Positions 1-10,686 are shown, counted from the stretch's first letter. The stretch: DNA of 64,000 nt from Bacteroidota bacterium (GCA_017858735.1 JAFMBH010000001.1:124001-188000); one strand, 5' to 3'. Program-made: numbers and translations. The notes: generated by a model from the sequence alone, not told the origin.

Positions 1-431
1 TCCATTTTCCTTATGGCGGTGACACGACAACTAAGTTTAACCTCCACATGATGCTTTTTACAAATTTTCATGAAGCAGTCTATGATAGTTTCAGAAGAAT
101 CTGTGATGGGAAACATTCTACCGTCTGCCTCTGTTTTTAAGGCAACACCGTTTTTAGAAAACCATTCAATGGTATCTTTGGGTTGGAATTGTAAGAAAGG
201 GGCATAAAATTCCTTTTCTCCTCTCGGATAAAACTTCACAAGGTCTCTAGGATCAAAACAAGCATGAGTAACATTACATCGACCACCTCCAGAAATACGA
301 ACCTTTTTTAATACCTCCTTATCTTTTTCCAGTATTGTAATTTTTATATTACTATCTTTTTGAGCGAGTAAACAGGCTGAAAAAAAACCTGCTGCGCCTC
401 CCCCAATAATTAAAACAGTAGGTTTACTCAT
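1..431 (-). CDS. NAD(P)/FAD-dependent oxidoreductase, HI0933/aminoacetone oxidase-like family (N-terminal part, truncated by window edge)
   Basis: Reverse-strand reading from ATG at 431 gives MSKPTVLIIGGGAAGFFSACLLAQKDSNIKITILEKDKEVLKKVRISGGGRCNVTHA: Rossmann GGGAAG plus the ISGGGRCNVTH motif of this family. Confidence 0.85.
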   Translation of the reverse strand, partial: MSKPTVLIIGGGAAGFFSACLLAQKDSNIKITILEKDKEVLKKVRISGGGRCNVTHACFDPRDLVKFYPRGEKEFYAPFLQFQPKDTIEWFSKNGVALKTEADGRMFPITDSSETIIDCFMKICKKHHVEVKLSCRVTAIRKM

Positions 432-2074
432 GGAAAGGTAGGGTGTTGCCTGTGGTGCTCTGTTCTCGATTGGATAAAATGGGCCAGGGCAATAACTTGA
501 GCTTCCTGATATAAATTTCCCGTTATGGTTATACTGGTTGGTTTACCATTTATAAAGCCGTTAGGTATTACAATACATGGATGTCCCGTATAATTGGTAA
601 TGGTCAAACTTGTTCCTCCCCAGGACGGATTAAGGTAAAGATCAATTGTCGAAAAAACCTTTTCCTTCATCTCTTCCATGAGTATTTTACGTTTTCTATT
701 GGCCTGAATGTATTCTACCGCTGGGATAAATCTTGACTCTCTAAACTTATTTGGCCAGGCATTTTTAATTTGCCTTACTAATAAATCATCTTGATTATTT
801 CTGGTTAATTCATCGAAGGCAGCGGCTGATTCTGCTGATAAAATGGGAGTTAAATAGGGGAGTTCGGGTAATTCAACGGGAATTAAATTTATCCCTTCTT
901 TTTTTAAAAGGACTAAAATGAGGCTATCTTGCTTTTTGAACGGATAATTTCGGTCAAAAGAACTTTTCAAGTAGCCTATTTTAAGTGATTTTATATTTAA
1001 CGCTGCATTATAGTTGAACGGAAATTCCTGCACAGACAAATCTTTATTGTCTTTTCCCTGTATAACAGAAAACACCAGAGCACAATCTTCTGCAGTCCTT
1101 GATATCGGGCCTATTTTGTCCAGTGTCCAACTCAATGCCATTGCTCCATGCCTGCTTACCCTGCCAAAGGTGGGTCTTAGTCCTGTAGTACCGCAAACGG
1201 TGGAGGGGGAAACAATACTTCCCAATGTTTCTGTACCTATGGCAAAAGGCATTAATCCAGCGGAAACGGCTGATGCACTGCCCGCCGAGGAGCCACTTGA
1301 TCCGCTTTCTATATCCCATGGATTTTTAGTAGTACCTCCAAACCATACATCTCCCCACGCCAACGCTCCCATAGATGTTTTAGCCATTAGAACCGCGCCT
1401 GCAGCATTCAGCTTTTGAATTACTGTCGCGTTTTCATTAATCACCTGATCCTTATATGGGGTTGCTCCCCAGGTAGTTTTATATCCTTCTGTGGCCAATA
1501 AATCTTTAGCACCATAAGGTATACCGTGTAATAATCCACGATAGTTACCAGCAGCTATTTCTTCATCTGCCTTTTTTGCTTGCCGAAGGGCCAGCTCTTC
1601 TGTTAACGTTATAACACAAAATAAACTACTATTGTATTTTTTTATCCTTGATATAAAATATTGAGTGAGCTCTACGGAGCTGATTTGCTTAGATTTAATT
1701 AGATAGGCTAGCTCTAAAATGGAATACCAGGGTATTTTTGCCTTATCAATAATAAAAGGCTTTACCATACTTGGTGTTAATCCGGAGGCACCAGATGGCG
1801 CCTCAAATCCAGATGGTCTGGGATCAAAAACGAAGGCAGGTGACACGCCATTGTCAATGTCCTTTTCTCTGTTTTTACTAAATCCTTTGTTTAATTCTGA
1901 TACACCAGGCAGTAAAGAATCTATCTCTTGTTCAGAAAAATGCAGCCCCATAATATTTGCAGCTTCCTTTATGGAATCACTCGTGATGATTGGTTCTATC
2001 ATTTTTTCAAAAAAAGCGCCAAAAATAAAAGTGAAAACTAAAATTAAAGCCGTTGAAATGCCTGATTTTTTCAT
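428..2074 (-). CDS. Amidase (amidase signature family)
   Basis: 548 aa; contains GSSGSSAGSASAVSAGLMPFAIGTETLGSIVSPS Ser-Gly-rich amidase signature; N-terminal hydrophobic segment. Confidence 0.9.
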   Translation of the reverse strand: MKKSGISTALILVFTFIFGAFFEKMIEPIITSDSIKEAANIMGLHFSEQEIDSLLPGVSELNKGFSKNREKDIDNGVSPAFVFDPRPSGFEAPSGASGLTPSMVKPFIIDKAKIPWYSILELAYLIKSKQISSVELTQYFISRIKKYNSSLFCVITLTEELALRQAKKADEEIAAGNYRGLLHGIPYGAKDLLATEGYKTTWGATPYKDQVINENATVIQKLNAAGAVLMAKTSMGALAWGDVWFGGTTKNPWDIESGSSGSSAGSASAVSAGLMPFAIGTETLGSIVSPSTVCGTTGLRPTFGRVSRHGAMALSWTLDKIGPISRTAEDCALVFSVIQGKDNKDLSVQEFPFNYNAALNIKSLKIGYLKSSFDRNYPFKKQDSLILVLLKKEGINLIPVELPELPYLTPILSAESAAAFDELTRNNQDDLLVRQIKNAWPNKFRESRFIPAVEYIQANRKRKILMEEMKEKVFSTIDLYLNPSWGGTSLTITNYTGHPCIVIPNGFINGKPTSITITGNLYQEAQVIALAHFIQSRTEHHRQHPTFP

Positions 2075-2159
2075 AGTGTTTGAGTTAATTTACAAAATTA
2101 AAAAACTAATTCCATTTTTTCATTTTACTTTTGTTTATCCTAAATTAAATAATGATAGA

Positions 2160-3434
2160 ATGAATTTGGAATTAAAGGTTTTTAAATTTGGTGGCGCATC
2201 GCTAAAAGATACCGCTTCATTTTTAAATGTGGCAAATATTCTCAAAACTCAAACAGCTGACGTAGTCGTTCTCTCTGCCTCTGGAAAAATTACAGATAAA
2301 CTTGAATCCTTAATACAGGCATATCATAAAAAATCAGCGACACAGCAAGAAATTTGGAATGAAATTAAATCTTATCACCTTGCACTGGCTACTACTCTTT
2401 TAGATCAGACAGACGAAGTTTTTGACGTTATCAATGATTTATTTGTTGAAATAGATTGGGTCTTAGACGAAGAGCCTGGTGCAGATTTTAACTACTCTTA
2501 TGACCAGATTATTGGCATCGGAGAATTATTATCTACCAGAATCATGCATGCATTGTTACTCAAGTTAAATATGAAAGCTGTTTGGATAGATGCGCGTGAT
2601 ATAATTACTACCGATGATAATTACAGAGAAGGTTGGGTGTATTGGAACGAAACGGATGTGAAATGTAAAAAGGTAATTGAACCTCATATTTCTAACGGTT
2701 CTTTAGTTATTATACCTGGTTTTATTGGTTCTACTATAGATAATAACACTGTTTCTTTAGGTAGAGAAGGCTCTGATTATTCTGCGGCTATTTTGAGTCA
2801 TTGTTTGAACGCTGATAGTTTGACTATCTGGAAAGATGTTGCAGGAGTATATAATGCCGATCCAAGGTATTTTACAGATGCCGTTTTATTACCTGTTATT
2901 TCCTATAAGGAAGCAATTGAAATGACCTATTATGGAGCCAAGGTAATTCACCTTAAAACCATTAAACCCTTACAAGCTAAAAATATACCTCTAAAAGTTA
3001 AATCTTTTATTCACCCAGAGCTTGAAGGTACTTTTTTTGGTGGGGATGAAAATGTTAATTATCCTCCCATAATTATTAAAGAATCAAGTCAGATTCTATT
3101 GACCATTGAACCCAAAGATTTTTCTTTTATAGCAGAAAAGGATTTAGCATTTATTTTTAATGTTTTTCATGAAATTGGTTTTCAGGTTAATTTTATGCAA
3201 AATACAGGCCTACATCTTAGTGTCTGCGGAAGTTGTCCTTTTTTTGATGCCAATCAACTAGAGCAGATTCTTCAACCAAATTTTGCCGCAAGTATTCAAA
3301 GTAATTGTAACTTAATGATCATTAGGCATTATACGAATGAATTAAAAATCAAAATGATGGAAAATGTGCAGGTTTTAGTCGTAGGCGATGTAAATGGTAC
3401 TTTTCAAATGATTTACATGGATATTGCAAAGTGA
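2160..3434 (+). CDS. Aspartate kinase
   Basis: MNLELKVFKFGGASLKD start (ORF track starts too early at 1719); IGIGELLSTRI, GFIGST...VSLGREGSDYSAA motifs. Confidence 0.9.
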   Translation: MNLELKVFKFGGASLKDTASFLNVANILKTQTADVVVLSASGKITDKLESLIQAYHKKSATQQEIWNEIKSYHLALATTLLDQTDEVFDVINDLFVEIDWVLDEEPGADFNYSYDQIIGIGELLSTRIMHALLLKLNMKAVWIDARDIITTDDNYREGWVYWNETDVKCKKVIEPHISNGSLVIIPGFIGSTIDNNTVSLGREGSDYSAAILSHCLNADSLTIWKDVAGVYNADPRYFTDAVLLPVISYKEAIEMTYYGAKVIHLKTIKPLQAKNIPLKVKSFIHPELEGTFFGGDENVNYPPIIIKESSQILLTIEPKDFSFIAEKDLAFIFNVFHEIGFQVNFMQNTGLHLSVCGSCPFFDANQLEQILQPNFAASIQSNCNLMIIRHYTNELKIKMMENVQVLVVGDVNGTFQMIYMDIAK

Positions 3435-4798
3435 GAAAGTTACTGCTGGAGTCTTCTTTTTTAGATCGTCTTAAACAGCTTGTAAGGGTTGATTTATCTA
3501 AAAAATCTTTCCTTTTAGGGGTTAGTGGTGGAAGTGATTCAATGTGCCTCGCCAATTTGTTCCTAAAATCAGGCCTTAAATTTGGTGTCATCCATATAAA
3601 TTATTCACTTCGGGGGAGTGAATCTGAGGAGGATATGAATTTTGTAACCACCTGGGCTAAAAATCATGATATCGAGTATTTTGTTAAGGTCATAGACACA
3701 CCTTTTATCCTTTCTAATCAGGGGGGGAATGTGCAACAAATGGCAAGAGATTTTCGCTATTCCTTTTTCGAAGAAATCAGATTAAAATATCATTTTGATT
3801 TTATTTGTACCGCTCATCATGCCTCCGATTGGTTAGAAACGGTCATTTTTAATGTCTTAAGAGGAGGCTTTCTACATGCCCTTATCGGCATACCTGCTAT
3901 AAATGGAGTTATTTTGCGTCCTCTTTTATCGTTCCCTAAGAAGGAAATTAATGATTATCTCATTCAAAATGATATACCTTATCGCACCGATTCAAGTAAT
4001 AACAAACTTTTATATCATAGAAATTTAATCAGGCATGAAATTATTCCCGCATTAAACAAAATCAATCCTTCCTTATTACCTACTTTTTTAAAAAATAAAA
4101 GGGTTTGGTCAGAATTAATCCAAATTAAAAATGAATTCGTGGCCGTTGAATCTAAAAAATTAGTTACTCATTTATCCGAAAACGAATTTCTTATAGATAT
4201 TGAAGGATTAAATGCGAGTTTAGCACCCGTCACTTTTTTGTATGAAATTTTAAGTCCTTTAGGCTTTACTTCAAAAATGATATATGAGATCGTTGAAATG
4301 AAGGAAAAGTCAATATCAATTGGTTCTGCTTTTACACTTAATAATTTAAAAATCATTAAGTTGGAAAAGTATCTGAGGTTAATAAAGGAAATTGAATCTC
4401 CTTTAGTTACAACAGACATAGAGATACCCCAAAATGGAAAGGTTGAATATGCCAAGGGTAGAAGTATTTCTATAAAGAATAATAGTGTTATTCCTGAAAA
4501 TTTAAATCAGGGCCCAGAAATAATTTTCGTGGATGCAAAAAAAATAATTTTTCCATTGTATGTAAGAAAATGGAGATATGGAGATTTTTTTTACCCAATA
4601 AACATGAATAATCAACGTAAAAAACTTCAAGATTATCTCACTGACAAAAAGATTGATAAATTTAAAAAAGAAGAGGTTTATCTTCTGGTTGATGCCAATA
4701 ATCAAATTATTTGGGTCATTGGTTTAAGACAAGATAATAGGTATAAGATTGATTCAAATACCGAACATATCCTTATATTTGAGCATAAAATAAATTAA
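3431..4798 (+). CDS. tilS: tRNA(Ile)-lysidine synthase
   Basis: PP-loop motif GVSGGSDSMCLANL, HHASDWLETVIFNVLRG; 4-bp overlap with aspartate kinase, GTG start. Confidence 0.92.
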   Translation: MRKLLLESSFLDRLKQLVRVDLSKKSFLLGVSGGSDSMCLANLFLKSGLKFGVIHINYSLRGSESEEDMNFVTTWAKNHDIEYFVKVIDTPFILSNQGGNVQQMARDFRYSFFEEIRLKYHFDFICTAHHASDWLETVIFNVLRGGFLHALIGIPAINGVILRPLLSFPKKEINDYLIQNDIPYRTDSSNNKLLYHRNLIRHEIIPALNKINPSLLPTFLKNKRVWSELIQIKNEFVAVESKKLVTHLSENEFLIDIEGLNASLAPVTFLYEILSPLGFTSKMIYEIVEMKEKSISIGSAFTLNNLKIIKLEKYLRLIKEIESPLVTTDIEIPQNGKVEYAKGRSISIKNNSVIPENLNQGPEIIFVDAKKIIFPLYVRKWRYGDFFYPINMNNQRKKLQDYLTDKKIDKFKKEEVYLLVDANNQIIWVIGLRQDNRYKIDSNTEHILIFEHKIN

Positions 4799-4799
4799 C

Positions 4800-5849
4800 A
4801 TGAGAATTATTATCCTTTCAATCATTATAACATTATTCTATACAAATCCTATGTCTGCCCAAGGTAGTGACACCAAGCAAAACGGTTTAGTGGTTAAATT
4901 ATCAGCTACCTGGTGTCCGGTTTGTTCTGGTGCAGCCTGGAATTCTTATAACTGGCTATTAAATAATGTGAAAAATAATGCCTTTTACTTTACAGCACAT
5001 TCAAGTTCAACTTCAAGACTTTTCTCTCAGACTGGCTCTGATATCATAAGAAATTTTGATCAATCTGCTTATCAACCTGCTTTTTATCTAAATGGCTTAA
5101 ATAAGGGTTCAGGGGGATCTGTAACAGAAAGGGAAATTAAAAATGCTATTGAAGATGATGTAAGTAAAGGGCCTTCGGCGCTGATGAAAACAGTAGCAAG
5201 AGCGTCGGGAAATACAAGTATTAAAGCACAGGTTACCCTTACTTTCCCAAAGTTGATGACAGGGAACTATACCATGGGTCTGTATTTGGTTGAAAAGGTG
5301 GTTAAAGAAATTCAAGCAGGGTTATCAGGCACCGTTGAACACAAAAATGTACTTAGAAATTCATTTTTTACTCAAAGTTTTGGTGAAGATCTTCCCGGTG
5401 CTTCTTTTGCAGCAGGGTATTCTAAAACTATTTCCGCTACCATTAATCTACCTGCTAACTCATCTGCTGCCAATTTTGAAGTAATAGCTGTGTTATGGAA
5501 AAAAAATGGGGTGAAATATGAGTTTGTTAATGTCCACGGAACTTCTGACATGGCGGGGGTTTTAACAAATATTTCTGAAAAGGTAGATGAAAACTTTAAT
5601 TTCATAGTGACAAACGCTACATTAAACGACATTGAGTTTCAGTTCTCCAGCCTTTCTTTGCCTTTAAATGGGGTTACTGTGCAGTTAAGAGATATATTAG
5701 GTAGAACGGTTAAACAAGAAAGAGGTATTCAGTTTTCAAATGATTTTCAAAAAATGCATTTTTCAAACCTGAATTTAACTCCGGGAACCTACATTATTTC
5801 TTTTGAATCACGCGAATTTCTTATTTCAAGAAAGGTGGTGATTAAATAA
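4800..5849 (+). CDS. Omp28-like thioredoxin-fold protein with T9SS type A sorting domain
   Basis: Signal peptide, ATWCPVCSGAAW CxxC motif, C-terminal VQLRDILGRTVKQ...LTPGTYIISFESREFLISRKVVIK. Confidence 0.75.
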   Translation: MRIIILSIIITLFYTNPMSAQGSDTKQNGLVVKLSATWCPVCSGAAWNSYNWLLNNVKNNAFYFTAHSSSTSRLFSQTGSDIIRNFDQSAYQPAFYLNGLNKGSGGSVTEREIKNAIEDDVSKGPSALMKTVARASGNTSIKAQVTLTFPKLMTGNYTMGLYLVEKVVKEIQAGLSGTVEHKNVLRNSFFTQSFGEDLPGASFAAGYSKTISATINLPANSSAANFEVIAVLWKKNGVKYEFVNVHGTSDMAGVLTNISEKVDENFNFIVTNATLNDIEFQFSSLSLPLNGVTVQLRDILGRTVKQERGIQFSNDFQKMHFSNLNLTPGTYIISFESREFLISRKVVIK

Positions 5850-5851
5850 AT

Positions 5852-6310
5852 ATGTTGCTAGATATAGATTTACTTCAGGTTCAGCCCTTTATTAAAATTA
5901 GGAAAAAACCACAGGGAAATGAAATTTTTGATACTGTAAGAAAAAAATGGCTTATTCTCCAACCAGAAGAATGGGTTAGGCAGTTAATGGTGTTGTATTT
6001 ATCTAAAGTGCTTCATTTTCCATTAAACCATTTTTCTATTGAAAAAGGAGTATCTATAGGTCTCAAAAAGGGTAGGTGGGATATATTAATTTTTGACTAT
6101 TCCATGAAGCCATTTTTGTTGATAGAATGTAAATCTCCCAATATCTTTTTATCAGAAAATGTTATTTATCAAGCTGCAGTATATAATATTGAGTTAAAAG
6201 CACCATATATTGCTGTTACAAATGGTTCAAAGACTAGTTGTTTTATGATAGATAAAGAAAATAATGGCTTTACTTTTCTTACCGGCTTTCCTGTTTATCC
6301 TGTCATGTAA
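5852..6310 (+). CDS. Stand-alone type I restriction enzyme R N-terminal (HSDR_N-like, PD-(D/E)XK) domain protein
   Basis: 152 aa; GRWDILIF...KPFLLIECKSP matches D-x(n)-ExK nuclease-fold core. Confidence 0.75.
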   Translation: MLLDIDLLQVQPFIKIRKKPQGNEIFDTVRKKWLILQPEEWVRQLMVLYLSKVLHFPLNHFSIEKGVSIGLKKGRWDILIFDYSMKPFLLIECKSPNIFLSENVIYQAAVYNIELKAPYIAVTNGSKTSCFMIDKENNGFTFLTGFPVYPVM

Positions 6311-6319
6311 TGTTACTTT

Positions 6320-7510
6320 ATGAATGTGCAAATTGAAAAGTTATACAAAATAGCTGCCTCAGATAAAAAATGGATTATAGGCCTAATGTCAGGGACTTCC
6401 TTAGATGGTTTGGATATTGCTCTTTGTCAGATTACCGGCGCAGGGATACAAACTAAAGTTGAAGTTAAGCACTTCAAAACCGTTAATTACTCCAATGAAA
6501 TTAAGGAAAATATCCTTGCTGTTTTTGCGAAAAAAAATATTTCATTTGAGGTATTAACGCTTATAAATCCATGGTTAGCAAAAATTCATTCTGCTATGAT
6601 TTTAGACACCCTCAAGGAATGGAAAATAAAACCGTCTGAAATAGATATTATAGCCAGTCATGGTCAAACTGTTTTTCATTCGCCTTTCAGACTTCATAAA
6701 AACAAGGAATTTGGGAATGCAACTTTCCAAATAGGTGATGGGGATCATATTGCCGTTCATACGGGTATTATCACTGTTAGTGACTTTAGACAAAAGCATA
6801 TTGCTGCTGGGGGAGAAGGGGCGCCTTTGGCGCTGTATGGTGATTGTTTGCTTTTCAATGAACCTGGATTTCCTACTATTTTGTTAAATATTGGCGGTAT
6901 TTCCAATTTTACTTATTTACCCGGTACAGATAATTTTGATGGGGCTTTAGTAACAGATACTGGTCCTGGAAATACATTGTTAGATGCTGTTGTGAAAAAC
7001 TTTTATCCTCATCTGGCCTTTGATGTGGATGGAGAAATTGCTTCATCAGGAAAAATAAATTATGAAGTACTTAAGCTTTGGAAAAGTTTGCCCTTTTTTA
7101 ATGAAGCTATACCAAAAACAACGGGGCCGGAACTATTTGAGTGGTCCTCTCTAATGACTATGAGTAAAGAAAATTTAGGCATTGTTTTAAATCCTCAAGA
7201 CTTATTAGCTACATTAACCCTGCTAAGTGCTGAAACAATCACTGATTGCATAAAAAGGGAAGTGCCAAATTGGAAAGAATCCAGAAAATTTGCCAGCGGA
7301 GGTGGGTGTCATAACAAGCTCCTTATGTCTTATATACACAGACTTTTACCTGGATCAAATTTTATGAATCCCTCTATTTTAGGTATTCCCGGCGATGCCA
7401 AGGAGGCAGTTCTTTTCGCTGTATTAGCTAATGAAACGCTGTCCGGTGGCAACACTCGTTATGGTGATAATCCCTCCGTTTGTATGGGTAAAATAAGCTT
7501 TCCTTCCTAA
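6320..7510 (+). CDS. anmK: Anhydro-N-acetylmuramic acid kinase
   Basis: GLMSGTSLDGLDIALC; ASHGQTVFHSP; NIGGISNFTYL; FDTGPGN-like VTDTGPGNTLLD. Confidence 0.92.
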   Translation: MNVQIEKLYKIAASDKKWIIGLMSGTSLDGLDIALCQITGAGIQTKVEVKHFKTVNYSNEIKENILAVFAKKNISFEVLTLINPWLAKIHSAMILDTLKEWKIKPSEIDIIASHGQTVFHSPFRLHKNKEFGNATFQIGDGDHIAVHTGIITVSDFRQKHIAAGGEGAPLALYGDCLLFNEPGFPTILLNIGGISNFTYLPGTDNFDGALVTDTGPGNTLLDAVVKNFYPHLAFDVDGEIASSGKINYEVLKLWKSLPFFNEAIPKTTGPELFEWSSLMTMSKENLGIVLNPQDLLATLTLLSAETITDCIKREVPNWKESRKFASGGGCHNKLLMSYIHRLLPGSNFMNPSILGIPGDAKEAVLFAVLANETLSGGNTRYGDNPSVCMGKISFPS

Positions 7511-7511
7511 T

Positions 7512-9071
7512 TTATCGTTGTAAAACTACCTGCATGGTTTTGTGTTGCAAGCCTTGTCTTATGTGCATAAAATATATACCGTTTGACAAATCACTCAAAT
7601 CCATTTGTAAATTTTGTTCCCCAGAAAACATGCCATTCCACTTTTGTTGCTTGATGGTTTGTCCCTGTCCATTCATTAAATGAAGGTAGCAATCTCCTCC
7701 CACAGATTGAAAAGTAAGATTTATTGGTCCCCAGGTAGGATTAGGATAAAATTCAACAAACATAGGTAACAGAACCTCCTTTACTGGTGTGGCCGTTAAA
7801 CAATTTTTAATAATTGGTAACTTAACAAAATCATTAAATATCAATTGTTTAACCTCATTTTCTTTAACCCCAAACCAATCTACCAATATAGAACCATAGA
7901 TATTCCTAAAATCAATCTGCATAGAAACACCCGCTTGAGAGGGAATTGGATTTGGAATCTGGACATTCTCACCTGTTATTCTATTTTGGACGCAAGTACC
8001 AAATAAAAATAAAGGGGCTGCATTACCGTGATCGGTTCCACCACTATTATTAGACTGAATTTGTCTTCCAAATTCAGAATAGGTCATTCCTACTACTCTA
8101 TTAGAAAGATTTAATAGTTCGAGATCTTTCTGGAATGCTTCAATAGCCGTCGATAAACTACCCAGTAATTCAGCATGGGTACCTGTAGTGTTATCAGAAG
8201 AAATAGTTTGATTTGCATGAGTATCAAACCCACCAATTCTAGCTATATATACCTTACTTTTTAATCCTCCTGAAATTAGTAAAGCGATGGATTTTAATTG
8301 AGTAGCCAGGCTATTATTAGTAGGATATGTAGCTAAATTTTTTCCCTTTTCTGCCGCTTTTTGAATTAATTTCGAATAGGCATTTGTCTGAAGAATTGAC
8401 TTTTGCAGATATTTCAACTCTTCACCATAAGATATTGATTCAAAGTTTTCAGCGTCATTTTCCGCTAATGCCCTTAGGTTTTTAGGATCATTTACAGCGA
8501 TGCCAAAATTTCCAGAGGCACCTTCACAAGTTTGAGAAACAGTACTACCAATAGTTAATGCAAATGGATCAGGATATTCAATCGAGGGATATTTTTCTGG
8601 AAATCCTGGATATTTTGAATCTAGGAATCTACCAATCCAACCGGAGTTTATATACTCATTTGATGTGGAGGCACTATTCCAAATATCTGTTGACCTAAAG
8701 TGAGATCTATTTTGATTAGGATACCCTACGCTTTGTAAAATACCAAGTTTCTCCTCCTTATATAAATTAGCAAGGCCTGTCATTCTGCTATGTAGTCCTA
8801 ATTTATCTGTAAGTTTAAGAACTTTAGCTTCTGGTAAAGCAATATTTGATCTTACGCGCATAAGTCCATCATATTGATCGATAGGAATGACCATGTTCAA
8901 ACCATCGTTTCCGCCATTCATCTGAATCAATATCAATATTTTATCATCAAAAGGATCCATTCCTGATAAAAAAGGCGACTCAGCTTGTGCGAATATATCC
9001 AGGCCATTGAGTAAGAATGGAATAGTCAAACTAACGCCTGACTTTTTTATAAAATGTCTTCTGTTCATCAT
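7512..9071 (-). CDS. DUF1501 domain protein with T9SS C-terminal sorting domain
   Basis: MNRRHFIKKSGVSLTIPFLL leader; QMNGGNDGLNMVIP; GGTDHGNAAPLFLFG; C-terminal MFVEFYPNPTWGPINLTF...GIYFMHIRQGLQHKTMQVVLQR. Confidence 0.9.
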   Translation of the reverse strand: MMNRRHFIKKSGVSLTIPFLLNGLDIFAQAESPFLSGMDPFDDKILILIQMNGGNDGLNMVIPIDQYDGLMRVRSNIALPEAKVLKLTDKLGLHSRMTGLANLYKEEKLGILQSVGYPNQNRSHFRSTDIWNSASTSNEYINSGWIGRFLDSKYPGFPEKYPSIEYPDPFALTIGSTVSQTCEGASGNFGIAVNDPKNLRALAENDAENFESISYGEELKYLQKSILQTNAYSKLIQKAAEKGKNLATYPTNNSLATQLKSIALLISGGLKSKVYIARIGGFDTHANQTISSDNTTGTHAELLGSLSTAIEAFQKDLELLNLSNRVVGMTYSEFGRQIQSNNSGGTDHGNAAPLFLFGTCVQNRITGENVQIPNPIPSQAGVSMQIDFRNIYGSILVDWFGVKENEVKQLIFNDFVKLPIIKNCLTATPVKEVLLPMFVEFYPNPTWGPINLTFQSVGGDCYLHLMNGQGQTIKQQKWNGMFSGEQNLQMDLSDLSNGIYFMHIRQGLQHKTMQVVLQR

Positions 9072-9075
9072 CGTA

Positions 9076-10686
9076 CTAGCTTAAATAATTTTCAGGCATA
9101 GTTAACATGGCCTTAATGAGATTCCTTACTTTCCTTTCTAATGCTGCCTTAATGGGCACATTCGTTGGATTTTTTAAATAGGCTTCATATTGTTCCTCCC
9201 ATTCGTAGTCAGGTGCCCCAGGTAGAATGAGAGTTTTAAGATCATTGATCTGATTTTGTGTTAACCCGAAAGGAAATAAAAACTCTCCCAGTTCCTTGAT
9301 TAGAAGATTGGGGTCTTTTACCTTTTTCATACTTCCAATAAGTTTCAAAACATCTATTTGATATTTTATGGTATTATACGTTAACCCATTTCCTGCCAAT
9401 GAATTGGTATAATTCATTCTGGCATTCAAAGTGGTAGCGTTAATCCAAATTCTATAAAAACTAGGTTCCTGGTAATAAGCTTTCCAACCTGAAACATCTG
9501 GCGGATAAAAATATTCCATTTGTTGACCACCAATATTTCGAATGATAGATTGAAGTGAAAGGGTCCTTTTATTATTATCTGTAGGTAAGACAAATTGAGT
9601 TTGTCTCAGTAAACCAATACTAAAATCTATGGGGTTTTTAATCATATTTCCCCGGTTTGCCATATCGAAGAAATGCTCACTGTTTAACAATGCCCTTAAT
9701 ACCGGTTTAATTTCAAATTTTTCTCTTATGAATAATTCCGACAGAGGTTGGATTATATTCATTTCTACATCAGGACTAATTTTGTAATAAACAAAATATC
9801 TGTATAGTTTTCGACAGATAAATTTAGCTACTTCTGGTTTTGTGAAAATAATATTAATGAGGGTTTTATACTCATTTTCGTTTTCATTAACAATTTTTAT
9901 TGAATTAAATCTATTGGATAGCTGTTTTGTAGTAGAATCATGTCTATTGACATTAAAACCACTTTTTATAACCGTAGCTGTCCTTGAATAATATCCTTGA
10001 TCTGTCCAGCCAGTTAAGCATTTTGCCATTTCCTTGATGTCAACTTCTGTGTAATTAGTGTAATCTCCCGGTCCTGCTATTGGACCTTTTCCAATGGTAA
10101 ATAATTCTAATAGTTCTCGAGCAAAATTTTCATTAGGTGAACCTTTTGAGTTCTGATTACCATTTAAATACCTTAACATTGCCGGATTAGTAGTCATCAG
10201 ATATACCAGATTTTTGAAATTCTTCAGACCATTATTTCTCAATAATCGAATATAATCATACATGTATTTAGGATCTGAAACAGTGGCCAGATCTATAGGA
10301 AAGTGATTGTGCCAAAATAGGGTTATTTTTTCCCTTATTGATATTCCCTCTGTTAAAAGAACCTCAGCATTCCAAGAACGAAGACTTGAGGTTCTATAAT
10401 TTATACTATCACGGGTATCGTTATATGGTGCATTGACCCAAGAAGAGCCCATGGGAACATGAGGGTCATTTTCAAAAATATAATTAATCGGTTGTGGAAC
10501 ATCTGGCAGTTCCTCGAAAAGTAAATCTAAAGTCCTTCTTAATCCTTTTGAAATAACGGTATTCATTGACTCAACGTTAGGTCCAATAGTAGCTCTTCTG
10601 AGTAAATGTAAGGCTTCTCCCTTTCCCCATTTTCCTGAATACGGGTTCAATGAAGCACCTGAATCTTCTTCCTGTGTGGATTTCAT
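9076..10686 (-). CDS. DUF1800 domain protein
   Basis: LLRRATIGP...; FWHNHFP; NFARELLELFTIG; VKEMAKCLTGWT-like KEMAKCLTGWTDQGY. Confidence 0.9.
   Translation of the reverse strand: MKSTQEEDSGASLNPYSGKWGKGEALHLLRRATIGPNVESMNTVISKGLRRTLDLLFEELPDVPQPINYIFENDPHVPMGSSWVNAPYNDTRDSINYRTSSLRSWNAEVLLTEGISIREKITLFWHNHFPIDLATVSDPKYMYDYIRLLRNNGLKNFKNLVYLMTTNPAMLRYLNGNQNSKGSPNENFARELLELFTIGKGPIAGPGDYTNYTEVDIKEMAKCLTGWTDQGYYSRTATVIKSGFNVNRHDSTTKQLSNRFNSIKIVNENENEYKTLINIIFTKPEVAKFICRKLYRYFVYYKISPDVEMNIIQPLSELFIREKFEIKPVLRALLNSEHFFDMANRGNMIKNPIDFSIGLLRQTQFVLPTDNNKRTLSLQSIIRNIGGQQMEYFYPPDVSGWKAYYQEPSFYRIWINATTLNARMNYTNSLAGNGLTYNTIKYQIDVLKLIGSMKKVKDPNLLIKELGEFLFPFGLTQNQINDLKTLILPGAPDYEWEEQYEAYLKNPTNVPIKAALERKVRNLIKAMLTMPENYLS

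Noticed and set aside
1014-1418. Plus-strand 134-aa ORF inside the amidase gene
   Set aside because: Antisense to a well-supported amidase; no family-like sequence or start context.
1719-2159. N-terminal extension of the aspartate kinase ORF in the track
   Set aside because: Antisense to the amidase N-terminus; aspartate kinase homology begins at MNLELKVFKFGG (2160).
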